DNA of 64,000 nucleotides from Candidatus Neomarinimicrobiota bacterium (GTDB lineage: Bacteria > Fidelibacterota > JAANXI01). The notes beneath the pieces were generated by a model. The model was not told the origin of the DNA, ran no database searches, and worked only from the letters and a program-made list of their open reading frames with translations. The stretch spans positions 1-64,000 of the forward strand of contig JAIPJS010000011.1 in assembly GCA_021734025.1 (NCBI GenBank). The letters are read 5' to 3'. Positions 44,855-54,346 of the stretch are shown piece after piece; the stretch's first letter is position 1; the number at the start of each line of letters is the position of its first letter. Made by a program: the position numbers and the translations under genes.

Positions 44855-47599
44855 ATGGCAGAGAAGTCTCTCTATCTTATCGACGGTTCGGCGCTGGCGT
44901 ACCGGGCCCATTTTGCTTTCATCCGCAATCCACTCACCACAACTGATGGCCGCAATGTTTCCGCAATCTTTGGCTTTACTAACTCCCTGTTGAAGATTCT
45001 CCGGGATGAGCATCCCGATTATATCGCGGTGGTATTCGACACGCCGGAGAAGACCTTCCGGCACGAGAAGTATCCGGAATACAAGGCCACCCGGGAGAAA
45101 ATGCCGGACGAAATGGCAGACCAGCTGGATGACCTGAAGAAGATGACCGAGTATATGAACATTCCGGTGATCGAGTATCCCGGTTACGAGGCAGATGATG
45201 TGATGGCTACGCTCGCAAACGTGGCAGAAGCGGAGGGGGTCAGAACTTATCTGGTGACCGGCGACAAGGATTTTGCCCAGCTGGTGAACGAGGAAATTTA
45301 TGTGTACAATACCTCCGGAAAGGGCAGCGATCCGGAGATCTGGGACCGGAATGCTGTGAAGGAGAAATTTGGCGTTTATCCGGAGCAGATCGTCGATTAT
45401 TTGGCGCTCATGGGGGATTCCAGCGATAATGTCCCCGGCGTACCCGGCATCGGGAAAAAGACAGCGCGGAAGCTGCTGAACGAATACGGCACGCTGGAGA
45501 AAACGCTGGAAGAGGCGGAAAATCTCTCCGGCAAGCGCGCCAGAGAAGGCCTGTTGGAAAACCGGGACCAGGCGCTACTCTCCCAGGATTTGGTTACCAT
45601 TGTCACCGACGCTCCGATTGATGAGGATTTTCATTCCCTGCAATGGGAGGATTTTGATTATCAGAATCTCGTTGATTTCTGCAAGGAGTTCGAATTTTTC
45701 TCCCTCATCGATCATATAGAAGAATTTCGAGACGGTGAACCGGAAAAGGTGGAAAAAGATTATCGGGTAGTCACTTCCAGGGATGAATTGCTGGATATTG
45801 TCGAGGAGTGCCTGGAGGAAGATATTGTCTCCGTCGATCTGGAAACGACATCCGTCGATCCCATGCAGGCGGACATCGTTGGTATTGCCATCTCCTGGGA
45901 ACAGGACAGCGGGATATACATCCCGGTAAAATACGGAAATAATTCTGGCCGTGGGATTACCATTACACTACTGAACGAAAGTGAACTCAGCGGTATCCTG
46001 ACGTTGGAGGAAACGCTTGAAATTCTATCGCCGCTGTTCGAGGAGAACGGAACAGCAATCACCGGGCAGAATATCAAATACGATATCTTGGTGCTGAAGT
46101 GTCACGATGTGCAGGTACCGAATGTGGCGTTCGACACCATGATCGCGGCTTATTTGCTGAAGCCGGAAGCCCGGAGTTACAAGGAAGATTACCTGAGTAT
46201 GGAGTATCTCGGCTACCAGATGCAGCCCATTGAGGAGCTCATCGGGAAGCGCGGAAAAAATCAAAAAAATATGGCAGATATTGCCATCGAAAAGGTTACA
46301 CCATACGCAGCCGAGGACGCGGACATCGCACTACAGCTGACGGATGTACTGCGGGATAAACTGAAAGATGTCGAACTCTACGATCTGTTCCGGGATATTG
46401 AGCTCCCCCTGATGCACGTGCTGGTGCAGATGGAATACAACGGGGTCTATGTCGACCGTGAATTTCTTGAGGAAATGTCCGCGAATCTGCAGAAGGAGCT
46501 GGACAAGCTAGAAAAGCAGATTTTTGGCGCCGCTGATAAAGAGTTCAACATTAACTCACCCCAACAGCTCTCGGAAATTCTGTTCGAGGATATCGGTCTG
46601 ACGCCGATTAAAAAGACCAAGACAGGATATTCCACAAACGCCCAGGTACTGGAGGAGCTCAAAAAGGAGCACGTACTGCCCGGGTTAATACTGGATTACC
46701 GGGAAATCTCGAAGCTGAAGTCTACGTATGTCGATGCGCTGCCGGCGCTGATTCATCCGCGTACCAACCGGATCCATTCAAATTTTAACCAGACGGTGGC
46801 CGCTACCGGTCGCCTCAGCAGCAGCGACCCGAATTTTCAGAATATTCCTATTCGCACAGACCTTGGCCGGGAAATCCGACACGCCTTTGTTGCCGAGAAG
46901 GAAGAAAATTTGATCATGGCGGCGGATTATTCACAGATCGAATTACGTCTGATGGCGCAGTTGTCAGATGAATCCACGCTGAAAGAGGCGTTTCAAAACG
47001 AGGAGGATATTCATTCCACGACGGCGGCGCTGGTTTTCGACGTGGAACTGGAAAACGTTACCCCTGATATGCGCCGGAAGGCCAAGGTGGTGAATTTCGG
47101 GATCATGTATGGCGCCGGTCCGTACCGGATGTCCAACGAACTCGGCATTTCTGTGAGCGAAGGCCAGGATCTTATCAACAACTATTTTGAGAAGTACCCC
47201 GGTATTAACAATTACATCACCAATACCATTGCTCAAGCACGGGAGAACAAATATGTGAGCACCTTGTTCGGACGTCGCCGGTATCTGCCGGATATCGATT
47301 CCTCCAATCGGAATGTCCGGGAAGCAGCAGAGCGTGCCGCTATCAATATGCCGATCCAGGGTACGGCAGCGGATATGATTAAAATTGCCATGGTCCGGCT
47401 GCATAAATCTATGGAAGAACAGGGATTTCGTTCGAAGATGATCCTGCAAATTCACGATGAACTGGTTTTCGAGGTGGAAAAGGACGAAGAGGAAGCACTC
47501 CAATCGTTGGTGGTGGAGACTATGGAGCGAGCGCTGGACCTGGACGTACCGATAGTGGTGGACGTTGGGGTGGCAAAAGATTGGTATGATGCCCATTAA
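44855..47599 (+). CDS. polA: DNA polymerase I
   Basis: 914 residues with all three domains. Residues 1-~300 are the 5' nuclease (LYLIDGSALAYRAHFA, TGDKDFAQLV, MGDSSDNVPGVPGIGKKTA). Residues ~310-500 are a 3'-5' exonuclease with an intact DxE (VSVDLETTS) and AEDAD, so proofreading is likely active. The rest is family A polymerase, with motif A ADYSQIELRLMA (~689), motif B RRKAKVVNFGIMYG (~740) and motif C QIHDELVFE (~866). It acts in Okazaki fragment processing and repair. nadB follows after 33 bases. Confidence 0.98.
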   Translation: MAEKSLYLIDGSALAYRAHFAFIRNPLTTTDGRNVSAIFGFTNSLLKILRDEHPDYIAVVFDTPEKTFRHEKYPEYKATREKMPDEMADQLDDLKKMTEYMNIPVIEYPGYEADDVMATLANVAEAEGVRTYLVTGDKDFAQLVNEEIYVYNTSGKGSDPEIWDRNAVKEKFGVYPEQIVDYLALMGDSSDNVPGVPGIGKKTARKLLNEYGTLEKTLEEAENLSGKRAREGLLENRDQALLSQDLVTIVTDAPIDEDFHSLQWEDFDYQNLVDFCKEFEFFSLIDHIEEFRDGEPEKVEKDYRVVTSRDELLDIVEECLEEDIVSVDLETTSVDPMQADIVGIAISWEQDSGIYIPVKYGNNSGRGITITLLNESELSGILTLEETLEILSPLFEENGTAITGQNIKYDILVLKCHDVQVPNVAFDTMIAAYLLKPEARSYKEDYLSMEYLGYQMQPIEELIGKRGKNQKNMADIAIEKVTPYAAEDADIALQLTDVLRDKLKDVELYDLFRDIELPLMHVLVQMEYNGVYVDREFLEEMSANLQKELDKLEKQIFGAADKEFNINSPQQLSEILFEDIGLTPIKKTKTGYSTNAQVLEELKKEHVLPGLILDYREISKLKSTYVDALPALIHPRTNRIHSNFNQTVAATGRLSSSDPNFQNIPIRTDLGREIRHAFVAEKEENLIMAADYSQIELRLMAQLSDESTLKEAFQNEEDIHSTTAALVFDVELENVTPDMRRKAKVVNFGIMYGAGPYRMSNELGISVSEGQDLINNYFEKYPGINNYITNTIAQARENKYVSTLFGRRRYLPDIDSSNRNVREAAERAAINMPIQGTAADMIKIAMVRLHKSMEEQGFRSKMILQIHDELVFEVEKDEEEALQSLVVETMERALDLDVPIVVDVGVAKDWYDAH

Positions 47600-47632
47600 A
47601 TATCTCTCCAACAACGCTTTCCGGAAGAATAT

Positions 47633-49261
47633 ATGACACCGGTAAAACATTCAGACTTTTTGGTGATTGGCTCGGGTATCGCAGGGCTTTCGTTTGCGCT
47701 GAAGGCGGCGGAAATCGGATCGGTCACGATCGTCACAAAAAAGGAACATAAAGAGAGCAATACTAATTACGCCCAGGGCGGCATTGCGGCAGTCTGGGAT
47801 TCCACCGATTCCTACGAACAACATGTGCAGGACACGCTGACCGCCGGAGCCGGACTTTGTGACGAAGAGGCCGTACGCACTATGGTGAAGGAAGGTCCGG
47901 ATCGGGTGAGGGAGTTGATTGACTGGGGCGTCCGGTTTTCCAAAGATGGTGCGAACGATTATGCCCTTTCCAGAGAAGGCGGGCACTCTCAATCCAGGAT
48001 TCTTTATTATAAGGATATTACCGGCTGGGAAATCGAGCGGGCGCTGGTTGAAGCGACCCAAAATCACCCCAATATCACGCTGCTGGAAAACCATATGGCG
48101 GTGGATCTCATCACCGAGCACCATACACGTCATATCGCGGATGTTGATGATTTGCATTGCTTTGGGGCGTACGTCCTCAAAATATCTACCGGGGAAGTCA
48201 TTCCTTATGGCGCCTCAAACACAATGCTTTGCAGCGGCGGCGCTGCGCGGGCGTACTTGCATAGTACCAACCCAGATATCGCCACCGGCGACGGGATCGC
48301 CATGGGGTACAGGGCTGGTGCCATACTGGCTAATCTGGAATTCGTCCAGTTTCATCCCACTCTGTTTTACAATCCCGGGAATTCGTCTTTTTTGATATCG
48401 GAGGCGGTACGGGGGTATGGAGGAAAGTTGTTAACCGGGAGTGGCGATCGGTTCATGCCGAAGTATGATGAACGGGCCGAACTGGCTCCCAGGGATATTG
48501 TGGCGCGCGCCATCGATACCGAGATGAAAAAGAGTGGTGACTCGTACGTCCTGCTGGATATTACCCACAAGGACGCCGAAGACCTCAAGTCCCGCTTCCC
48601 GAATATTTACCAGCATTGCCTGGAATATAAATATGACCTCACAAAGGAACCGATTCCCGTCGTACCGGCGGCGCATTACGTGTGCGGGGGAATCGATGTT
48701 GATCTAAACGCCAGGACCAATATCAACGGACTGTATACTATTGGCGAAGTCGCCTGTACGGGCGTCCACGGCGCAAACAGGCTGGCTAGTAATTCTCTGC
48801 TGGAGGCTGTCGTGTTCTCCGACCGGGCTATTCGATGGATAGCGAGTAACCGGGATGAGTGGGTTACGGTACCCAGGGGCGATATCCCGGAATGGGATGA
48901 TCGGGGTACGAAAAATGCAGAGGAATGGGTACTGATCTCGCACGATCGCCAGGAGTTGCAGGAATTGATGTGGGATTACGTCGGAATTATTCGGAGTAAT
49001 GTTCGCCTGAAGCGGGCGTTTCGGCGGGTGCTCGTAATCAATGAAGAGGTGGAGGATTTTTATCGCAGGACGAAAGTCACCAGCGAACTCCTGGAGCTCC
49101 GGAACCTGGCGGCAGTGTCGTATTTAATGATACGATCCGCCCTGGAACGCGAAGAAAGCCGCGGGTTGCATTATACCACCGATTATCCCGAAACAAAGGA
49201 AGCGGAAAAACATGATACGGTAATACAGCGACACGCTCGTCCCTGGCAAACGGCAAAATAA
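47633..49261 (+). CDS. nadB: L-aspartate oxidase
   Basis: Oxidises L-aspartate to iminoaspartate, the first step of de novo NAD synthesis. A 542-residue flavoprotein: FAD dinucleotide fold FLVIGSGIAGLSFALKAAE, NTNYAQGGIAAVWD, EGGHSQSRILYYKDITGWEIE, the active-site region FVQFHPTLFYNPG, and YVCGGIDVDLNARTNINGLYTIGEVACTGVHGANRLASNSLLE. Thus it is a typical NadB and not a succinate dehydrogenase subunit. nadA and nadC are not in the window. Confidence 0.97.
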   Translation: MTPVKHSDFLVIGSGIAGLSFALKAAEIGSVTIVTKKEHKESNTNYAQGGIAAVWDSTDSYEQHVQDTLTAGAGLCDEEAVRTMVKEGPDRVRELIDWGVRFSKDGANDYALSREGGHSQSRILYYKDITGWEIERALVEATQNHPNITLLENHMAVDLITEHHTRHIADVDDLHCFGAYVLKISTGEVIPYGASNTMLCSGGAARAYLHSTNPDIATGDGIAMGYRAGAILANLEFVQFHPTLFYNPGNSSFLISEAVRGYGGKLLTGSGDRFMPKYDERAELAPRDIVARAIDTEMKKSGDSYVLLDITHKDAEDLKSRFPNIYQHCLEYKYDLTKEPIPVVPAAHYVCGGIDVDLNARTNINGLYTIGEVACTGVHGANRLASNSLLEAVVFSDRAIRWIASNRDEWVTVPRGDIPEWDDRGTKNAEEWVLISHDRQELQELMWDYVGIIRSNVRLKRAFRRVLVINEEVEDFYRRTKVTSELLELRNLAAVSYLMIRSALEREESRGLHYTTDYPETKEAEKHDTVIQRHARPWQTAK

Positions 49262-49788
49262 TTACCGTTGTGATGATTAGGAACTGAATGGTAAATTTCA
49301 GAATACAAGGTAAGGAGGTATAAGGGTATAAAGGTATAAGGTATAGGAGTAAAAAGGAGAATGGAGAAAGGGACAGATTGAATATCGAATGTCCAATTTC
49401 CAATACCCAATTACCAAGCGCCCATCTTCCCAGCCCGATTGAAGAAGACAGATTGAAAAATGAAGAAGAAAGAAGTGTAAAACCGGAGATTGAGAAACAA
49501 AAAAGAACAAAGGGAATGGAAAACGTAAAAGCTGTTGGTAGTACCCGCTTCAGCGGGTTTTGGTTTTGAAGGGAAAATGCAGAATGAAGATTGAAAAACA
49601 ACCAATAACGAACAAAAACGCGGCTAAACCCGCGACTACCAACGATAGCACAAAAATACGCTAACACTGATTTTAAAAACACCGATTATGAGTAAGATTA
49701 CGATTATGATTAAGAAACAACTCGCGCGATAGATGTCGTTACCTCAACACTATAACACCCGAACACTTTAACACTCGAATACTATTTT
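49262..49788. repeat. Intergenic repeat region (TATAAGG family)
   Basis: Bases 49306-49480 hold the block AGGTATAAGGGTATAAAGG..., then AATATCGAATGTCCAATTTCCAATACCCAAT and CCCGATTGAAGAAGACAG. The same order of blocks occurs at 57238-57400. ACCCGCTTCAGCGGGTTTT (~49543) is a small hairpin. The end, ATAACACCCGAACACTTTAACACTCGAATAC (49752-49783), is a motif repeated near 63322-63366. No gene is seen. Confidence 0.75.
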
Positions 49789-50721
49789 ATGGAAGCCTCA
49801 ATATCACTCAATAACGTTTCGAAACAGTTCCAGCTCCGAAAAGTCCTGAAACAGGTCAGCTTTGGTGTGGAGAAGGGCACGATATTTTATCTGGCGGGAC
49901 CCAGTGGCTCGGGAAAGACCACATTGCTGAAAATCTTGACGACGCTGATCAGACCAGATAACGGCACGATATATATTCAGGGGCTCAATCTGGAAACTCG
50001 CTCGAAAAAGATCCGAACCCTGACCGGATATGTTTCCGAAGAAAACACTCTGAATCCGGAACTGACAGTGTTTGAGAATCTGCGGTTGCACGGGGTTTTG
50101 TCGGGATTAACCCAAGATGTTGCCTCCACCCGGGCGATGCGAAACCTGGACCGGTTTCATCTGGTGGAACGGGCACACGATTATCCACCGGAACTCTCGT
50201 ATGGGATGCAACGTCGCGTGGTTGTCGCCCGGGCAATGTTGCACAGGCCGGAAATTCTGTTTTTGGATGAACCGACCACAAACGTTGACCCCGATACCCG
50301 CGATACTATCTGGCGGCGGTTACAGGAGATTCGCGGTGAGACCACAATATTTATCACTGCCCGGGACCTTGATGCGGCGGAGGAATTTGCAGATCGGATT
50401 ATTATCCTCGCAGAGGGGGAGGTTGTGATCGATGGCACCGCTGACTCGTTGCGGACAGACAGCCCCCGGATTACGGAATACCTGATTCGGTTTAAGTCGG
50501 CGAATCCGCAGTATGAGAAGGTGCTGGAGTCCATAGAGGCCATTGCCAGTCTGGAAGGCACGGATGGACGGGAATTTACACTACAGCTGAATCCCGGATA
50601 CGGACTGGAAACCGTTCTGCGAAATTTTAACGACGAGCAGATCGAGGATTTTGCTATTCAGGAGCCGTCTCTGAATGATATAATGATGGACCTCATACGC
50701 AGAAAAATGCCGGTGGAATAA
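49789..50721 (+). CDS. ABC transporter ATP-binding protein
   Basis: 310 residues. Walker A GPSGSGKTT (~residue 36), Q-loop near YVSEENTLNPELTV, signature LSYGMQRR (a degenerate form of LSGGQ), Walker B ILFLDEPT. A ~90-residue C-terminal extension follows, as in the DrrA/CcmA-type exporters of drugs, lipids or polysaccharides. It is coupled to the permease gene (TAATG overlap). Substrate unknown. Confidence 0.93.
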   Translation: MEASISLNNVSKQFQLRKVLKQVSFGVEKGTIFYLAGPSGSGKTTLLKILTTLIRPDNGTIYIQGLNLETRSKKIRTLTGYVSEENTLNPELTVFENLRLHGVLSGLTQDVASTRAMRNLDRFHLVERAHDYPPELSYGMQRRVVVARAMLHRPEILFLDEPTTNVDPDTRDTIWRRLQEIRGETTIFITARDLDAAEEFADRIIILAEGEVVIDGTADSLRTDSPRITEYLIRFKSANPQYEKVLESIEAIASLEGTDGREFTLQLNPGYGLETVLRNFNDEQIEDFAIQEPSLNDIMMDLIRRKMPVE

Positions 50722-51470
50722 TGAGAAAGTTCCTTACACTCCTTTCCAATGAATTTGCGGGCGCTCTTCGACATCCCAACCGGGAGGTGATTCCGGTGCT
50801 GGTGTTCGGGCTCCTGTCCTACCTGGGGCTGGATTTAGGGGTGCGGAATATCATCCCTGAAATCCAGGGGACTCCGGCTGTCACCTGGTATATTCCAACC
50901 GTAATCGCCTTTATGATGATGGCAATGCCTTTTCTGCAGGCGAACGAAAAGATCCGAAAAAAGGCGGAATCCGGTTATCTGGAGCATCTGCGTTCCACGT
51001 CCACAAGTCCCTGGGTTTTTGTCGGCGCCTTTGTCGCCGATGCCGTAGTCGTCAGCTTCGCTAAAACCTTAATTTTGTTGGCTATCTATGGGATTCTGTT
51101 TACCGAATTAGGCGGGTTCCTGCCCTGGGTGGGGATATTAGCAGTGGCGATTCTCTCCGGAATCGCATGGAGTAGTCTGGGAATCGTCGTTGGTCTCCTG
51201 CGCAGGGAACAGCCCGGCAACAGTCACTTATCTGCGGAGGCTTTGATTCCGCTTTTGGTTATTACCGGCTTACTTTATCCGGTGATGGTCTATCCGGAGC
51301 ATTTTGAGATTGTAGCCCTGGTTTTGCCATCAACTCAGGCTTTTGAACTCACTCGCAGCATGTTTGGGATCCTGGAATACCAGGGATGGATGCTCGCGGC
51401 CCTGCTTGGATGGGGAGCTGCCATGCTCTCGCTTGCAGTGTATAGCCTGCACCGGGAGGATCGACGATGA
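50721..51470 (+). CDS. ABC-2 type transporter permease
   Basis: 249 residues with six predicted membrane helices, including TWYIPTVIAFMMMAMPFLQA and the amphipathic coupling region KKAESGYLEHLRSTSTSPW, which is typical of ABC-2 permeases. It shares one base with the ATPase gene and four with the next gene. Together with the ATPase it forms a homodimeric-type exporter. Cargo unknown. Confidence 0.9.
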   Translation: MRKFLTLLSNEFAGALRHPNREVIPVLVFGLLSYLGLDLGVRNIIPEIQGTPAVTWYIPTVIAFMMMAMPFLQANEKIRKKAESGYLEHLRSTSTSPWVFVGAFVADAVVVSFAKTLILLAIYGILFTELGGFLPWVGILAVAILSGIAWSSLGIVVGLLRREQPGNSHLSAEALIPLLVITGLLYPVMVYPEHFEIVALVLPSTQAFELTRSMFGILEYQGWMLAALLGWGAAMLSLAVYSLHREDRR

Positions 51471-51937
51471 AGGCGTATCTTGCCGGGGCGATAGAACACG
51501 CTCCGGATAACGGGGTCCGGTGGCGGCGTCACCTAACCAATTTTCTCTCTGATCACCTGGATCATTCGGTATATGACCCGACCTCAGAGGAAATAAGTAT
51601 TTTAACACCCGAGGAATCGGAAAACTTCCGTCAGTATAAAGAAGACAATTTGCTGGAATTTCAGCGCATAGTACGAAAATTGATTGCCCATGACTTATCG
51701 ACGCTTACCGGTCAAATTGATTATGTAATCTGTTTCTGGGATGAACACGTGAAAAATGGCGGGGGAACCCAGGGAGAACTCACAGTAGCATATCACTATA
51801 ATATTCCGGTCTATCTTGTTGCAGGGATGCCGGTTACGGAGATCAGTGGATGGATTTTAGGATGTGTTACCGAATTATTTCCATCATTTGATCACCTGGA
51901 AAACTATCTGATAGAAACATTTAATGGAAACCGCTAA
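51467..51937 (+). CDS. Nucleoside 2-deoxyribosyltransferase-like protein
   Basis: 156 residues. KAYLAGAIEHAPDNGVRWR at the N-terminus and DYVICFWDEHVKNGGGTQGEL in the middle match the nucleoside deoxyribosyltransferase / DUF4406 group: a phosphate- or sugar-binding loop and the catalytic Glu region GTxGEL. The final segment is variable. It overlaps the ABC permease by 4 bases, so it belongs to that operon. An N-glycosidase or transferase acting on nucleosides is likely; the exact substrate is open. Confidence 0.75.
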   Translation: MKAYLAGAIEHAPDNGVRWRRHLTNFLSDHLDHSVYDPTSEEISILTPEESENFRQYKEDNLLEFQRIVRKLIAHDLSTLTGQIDYVICFWDEHVKNGGGTQGELTVAYHYNIPVYLVAGMPVTEISGWILGCVTELFPSFDHLENYLIETFNGNR

Positions 51938-52166
51938 AATCCTTGTCAGAATTGACTTCAGAGAGTTTTTTACTTGACTTTTACTCCCTATTTGGCAATT
52001 TTCATACACACTTAGCTAATAACTAAGTTATTCTAATAACCCATTAACAATGCACTGTGCAAAATCACTTTGAAGAACGATTTACACGTTGCCGAAAATA
52101 GTCGAAAACCGGTAATGGGTAGACAAAAGTGACATACCATAAAACGTCTAACGCAGGAGGACACAC

Positions 52167-52448
52167 ATGAACAAAAGTGAACTAATTGATAGCATGGCAG
52201 AAAAGGGCGGCATCACAAAGGCCGACGCCGAACGGGCGCTTAATGCCTTTACCGATACGGTCACGGAGACGCTGGCTGGTGACAAAGATGAGAAAATCAC
52301 TCTGGTTGGCTTTGGCACTTTCAGCACTTCCGATCGCGCAGCACGGACTGGTCGGAATCCACAGACCGGCGAGACCATTAATATCCCTGCCACAACTGTA
52401 CCAAAGTTCAAAGCTGGTAAATCCCTGAAAGATGCCGTAAAGGGTTAA
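52167..52448 (+). CDS. HU-family DNA-binding protein
   Basis: 93 residues, with the family's [28 protein letters not shown] and the DNA-binding arm [22 protein letters not shown] followed by [11 protein letters not shown]. It is nucleoid-associated and binds DNA without sequence preference. GGAGG (52157-52161) lies 5 bases before ATG 52167. The 229-base leader is A+T-rich with a CTTAG...CTAAG inverted repeat at 52011-52027. Confidence 0.97.
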   Translation: MNKSELIDSMAEKGGITKADAERALNAFTDTVTETLAGDKDEKITLVGFGTFSTSDRAARTGRNPQTGETINIPATTVPKFKAGKSLKDAVKG

Positions 52449-52464
52449 GTCTAGTCGATAATTG

Positions 52465-52503
52465 CCGGAGAATCAAACCGTACGGGTTTCTCTCCGTGTT
52501 TTA
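52465..52503 (+). terminator. Probable terminator of the HU gene
   Basis: CGGAGA...AAACC pairs with GGTTT...TCTCCG and is followed by GTGTTTT, 17 bases after the HU stop. Confidence 0.7.
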
Positions 52504-52518
52504 ACGCAATTATCATTT

Positions 52519-52567
52519 TAAAAAATGCGCTCTCATCTTGAAATGGGATGAGAGCGCATTTTTTTTA
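52519..52567. terminator. Strong terminator, possibly bidirectional
   Basis: AAAAAATGCGCTCTCATC and GATGAGAGCGCATTTTTTTT form a perfect 13-bp stem with A and T tails. It lies immediately before the BadF-type kinase, so the open frame extending back to 52548 is not the real start. Confidence 0.93.
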
Positions 52568-52580
52568 TGGGTATGGTGCA

Positions 52581-53462
52581 ATGCATAACAGGAAATTGAT
52601 TGGTATTGACGCTGGTCGTACCTGGGTGAAGCTTGCCTGGTTAGATGAGACGGGTGAGATCAGTCGTCGAAAGATCCCGGCTGAGGAGAACTCCCTGCAC
52701 TGGGAAAAGGAGGAGTTCGTATTCGACCGGTTAACGAGTTGGGCCGCTCAGGCCGGGTTGGATATCTCGGATTTCCTTCACGTGGTTATAGGAGCGGCTG
52801 GCGCGCTGGAATATGAGTGTATTTTTACCAGACAAAACACCCGGATACAACTGTACGGTGATGTGTCTCTCGCCGCACGAAGTTGCGGCATCGGCGATGC
52901 CGGTTTAATGGTGATCTGTGGGACAGGCGGAGCATTAGTTCGCTACGGCAGTGAGGATTCGCAGGTGTATCATTCATACGGTCCTGTTATTGGAGATTTA
53001 TGGGGTGGAGCAATGCTTGGCCGGGAAGCGCTGCGTCACCTCGTCGATCAGATTGACCGCAGCAGTGTATTATCAGGGTATGCAAGGGCAATTACGGAAT
53101 TTTTGGGAGCTGAAACGCGATCGGGTATTGTTCATTGGGCAAACTCAGCAAAGAATGTGACCCGGCGGCTGGGGCACTTGGGAAAAATCACCATCCGATA
53201 CGCTGAAAAAGGTGATGAGGGTGCAGCAAAAATCGGTATGAAGATGACCGATTCTATGGCAAAAGCGGTGAAGGGAGTTCTTACCGAAATCTCCCGGGAT
53301 GCTCCTGTGAAGATCGGGGTACAGGGAAGCATAATCGAGAAGTCCGGCTGGGTTAGACAACGGTTTGGCGATAGATTGAGGGAGGAACAACTCACGGTGG
53401 ATTTGATCCTTCCAAGGGATCCGCTGGATCTCGTTGCGCTTCGCTTGGCTGAGCGCTTATGA
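52581..53462 (+). CDS. BadF/BadG/BcrA/BcrD-type sugar kinase (GlcNAc kinase-like)
   Basis: 293 residues of the ASKHA fold. LIGIDAGRTWVKLAWLD is the phosphate-1 motif, with Arg-Thr where most have Gly-Thr-Lys. GLMVICGTGGALVRYG is the phosphate-2 motif, and PVIGDLWGGAMLGREALRHL is diagnostic of the N-acetylglucosamine-kinase-like BadF group. VKIGVQGSIIEKSGWV matches the adenosine motif. Likely substrate is an amino sugar or anhydro-sugar from cell-wall turnover. It is a single gene whose start at ATG 52581 is preceded by a terminator. Confidence 0.85.
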   Translation: MHNRKLIGIDAGRTWVKLAWLDETGEISRRKIPAEENSLHWEKEEFVFDRLTSWAAQAGLDISDFLHVVIGAAGALEYECIFTRQNTRIQLYGDVSLAARSCGIGDAGLMVICGTGGALVRYGSEDSQVYHSYGPVIGDLWGGAMLGREALRHLVDQIDRSSVLSGYARAITEFLGAETRSGIVHWANSAKNVTRRLGHLGKITIRYAEKGDEGAAKIGMKMTDSMAKAVKGVLTEISRDAPVKIGVQGSIIEKSGWVRQRFGDRLREEQLTVDLILPRDPLDLVALRLAERL

Positions 53463-53513
53463 AGCCGGAAAAGAACAAAACATTAATGGTGTGAAAAAAG
53501 ATGAAAACGGTCA

Positions 53514-53540
53514 CATTCTCCTTGCTATCTCTGGAGAATG
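53514..53540 (+). terminator. Stem-loop after the BadF-type kinase
   Basis: CATTCTCC pairs with GGAGAATG across an 11-base loop, followed by A+T-rich sequence but no pure T run. A terminator is possible but weak. Confidence 0.45.
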
Positions 53541-53681
53541 CCGTAAATTTTATTCGTTAATTTTTCAATCTATCTAATTTCAACTAACAAGAATAAAGGT
53601 GAGTGTTATTTTTTAAGAATGGGATTAACCCATTCACAAGGAAAGTATTACTCTACCATATTAACAGGATGGAGGGCACGC

Positions 53682-54251
53682 ATGAGAAAATTAGGAATGT
53701 TAACACTAAGCATAATGCTTGTTTCAATGTTCGCCGTTGTTGGATGCGATGATTCTACCGAATCACACGTTCTAACTGGCGAATGGGAAATGATTAATAT
53801 GCAGCAGACATCGGTGTATATTGCTGCTGAGGATTTAGGGAATATCTCCACTGGCGATACCCTTGGTGGCGGTACGCTCGGATGGCAGCAGTTTCAGGGG
53901 TTAGGTGTCTCGGCTACAGTTGAACTGACCAATGAAGAGTTTACGCTCTCTGGTAATTTGCCGACCGCGAGTGATACCCTGGGGAATGCGCCCAATGTGG
54001 TTCCGTTGGAAGATACCGGCACCTGGGAAGCGAATGAAGCGCTGACCACTTTCTCACTGAATGGCAGTATTTACCAGTTTGATGGTACTTTGACTGTGGA
54101 TGATGAGGAGAATCCCACAGAGATGACCGTCCAGTATCAGGACCAGGAGACGGGGCTGGATGTGTATTTTCAGAATCCACAGGATGGGAATTACTATCAG
54201 ATTATGGTAGATGAATATTCAAGTACAACCCTTGGGTTTTCGAAAGAATAA
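53682..54251 (+). CDS. Lipoprotein of unknown function
   Basis: 189 residues from ATG 53682, set by GGAGGG 5 bases upstream. Lipoprotein signal MRKLGMLTLSIMLVSMFAVVGC places the lipidated Cys at residue 22. The rest is a beta-rich domain, LTGEWEMINMQQTSVYI... with VQYQDQETGLDVYFQN, like a lipocalin-type small domain. It is transcribed with its own terminator just after it. No family is recognised. Confidence 0.75.
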   Translation: MRKLGMLTLSIMLVSMFAVVGCDDSTESHVLTGEWEMINMQQTSVYIAAEDLGNISTGDTLGGGTLGWQQFQGLGVSATVELTNEEFTLSGNLPTASDTLGNAPNVVPLEDTGTWEANEALTTFSLNGSIYQFDGTLTVDDEENPTEMTVQYQDQETGLDVYFQNPQDGNYYQIMVDEYSSTTLGFSKE

Positions 54252-54290
54252 CGTAGCGCCTTACGTTCAGCTGAACAAAATGAATAACTG

Positions 54291-54329
54291 AAAGGCAGAC
54301 CGTGGCGTCGGTTCACGGTCTGCCTTTTC
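54291..54329 (+). terminator. Terminator between lipoprotein gene and fadL-like gene
   Basis: AGGCAGACCGTG pairs perfectly with CACGGTCTGCCTTTT across a 9-base loop. It ends only ~20 bases before the FadL start at 54347, so most transcripts from the lipoprotein gene should stop here. Confidence 0.9.
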
Positions 54330-54346
54330 TCTATGGGAGCGAAATT

